From Rhodobacter sp. (GTDB lineage: Bacteria; Pseudomonadota; Alphaproteobacteria; Rhodobacterales; Rhodobacteraceae), in contig PNNE01000114.1 in assembly GCA_013824055.1 (NCBI GenBank), positions 1 to 5,854 on the forward strand: DNA of 5,854 bases, written 5' to 3'. Positions 5,607 through 5,854 of this stretch are shown here, piece after piece. The notes below the pieces were generated by a model, which made no database searches, was not told the origin of the DNA, and saw nothing but the letters and a program-made list of their open reading frames with translations. The position numbers and the translations under genes are program-made. Position 1 is the stretch's first letter. Every line of letters starts with the position of its first letter.

Positions 5607-5854
5607 TCAGGCGCGGAGCTTCTCGGCCCCAGTTTTCTTAGGTCGGTTCAGAAAGAAATCCGCGATCCGGTCGGCCATCGACGCGCTGTCGGTGGGAGTG
5701 TCGAGCCGCTGGGTGGCATCGGCAAGCAGCGCGTCGGGAACCAGACCCGGACCCCGGTGCTGGATCAGTCCCGCCATGAACTCCTTGCGGAATTCCGGGT
5801 GGGGCTGGACGGTGAACATGCGGTCGTCATAAAGCAGCGCCGCGTTCTCGCAAA
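5607..5854 (-). CDS. Class-I glutamine amidotransferase-like protein, C-terminal part, cut by right edge
   Basis: Only the last 81 codons plus two bases of another codon are present; the frame is open to base 5854. The visible start reads CENAALLYDDRMFTVQPHPE, the end of a class-I (triad) glutamine amidotransferase domain. The His and Glu of HPE are the second and third members of the Cys-His-Glu triad; the nucleophile cysteine lies outside the window. Family members hydrolyse glutamine or other gamma-glutamyl amides. The QPHPEF form resembles stand-alone GuaA-like amidotransferases more than PuuD, whose motif I recall as QWHPE. In this cluster it could still release glutamate from a gamma-glutamyl intermediate, which is inference. 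It ends with a lysine/arginine-containing tail (RPKKTGAEKLRA). The gene lies 40 bp upstream of the ligase gene, same strand, so probably in the same operon. The true start is off the right edge; the internal ATG at 5819 is not the start because homology continues upstream of it. Confidence 0.82.
   Translation of the reverse strand, partial: CENAALLYDDRMFTVQPHPEFRKEFMAGLIQHRGPGLVPDALLADATQRLDTPTDSASMADRIADFFLNRPKKTGAEKLRA

Overview
The window is high-GC DNA with every credible gene on the minus strand. It looks like chromosomal DNA of an alphaproteobacterium, most likely Rhodobacterales (a Paracoccus/Rhodobacter-like relative). I base this on the style of the DnaG and RpoD proteins, the dnaG-rpoD gene order, strong GC bias at third codon positions and avoidance of TTA/CTA/TCA codons. 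The placement is from memory of family sequences, not from a search.

In the direction of transcription (right to left) the layout is: (1) the C-terminal end of a class-I glutamine amidotransferase-like protein, cut by the right edge; (2) a complete 451-residue glutamine-synthetase-fold enzyme of the PuuA (gamma-glutamyl-amine ligase) type; (3) a 433-residue FAD-dependent oxidoreductase of the PuuB (gamma-glutamylputrescine oxidase) type, whose ATG overlaps the previous stop codon by one base; (4) dnaG primase, complete, 39 bp further on; (5) a 92-bp spacer; (6) the first 283 codons of rpoD, the primary sigma factor, cut by the left edge.

Genes 1-3 look like an amine or polyamine utilisation cluster: the ligase would couple glutamate to an amine, the oxidase would oxidise the product, and a hydrolase would remove glutamate. 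Genes 4-5 are the replication/transcription core pair. No terminator is visible between the two groups, so transcription may run from one into the other.

The most striking non-coding signal is in the dnaG-rpoD spacer. It carries five GANTC sites (the CcrM methylation target) in 78 bp, all as the same oriented heptamer YGATTCG reading towards rpoD, while the rest of the window has only seven GANTC sites. This suggests methylation-dependent (CcrM/GcrA-type) control of the primary sigma factor. I see no mobile element, CRISPR array, tRNA or rRNA, and no wholly unknown gene system.
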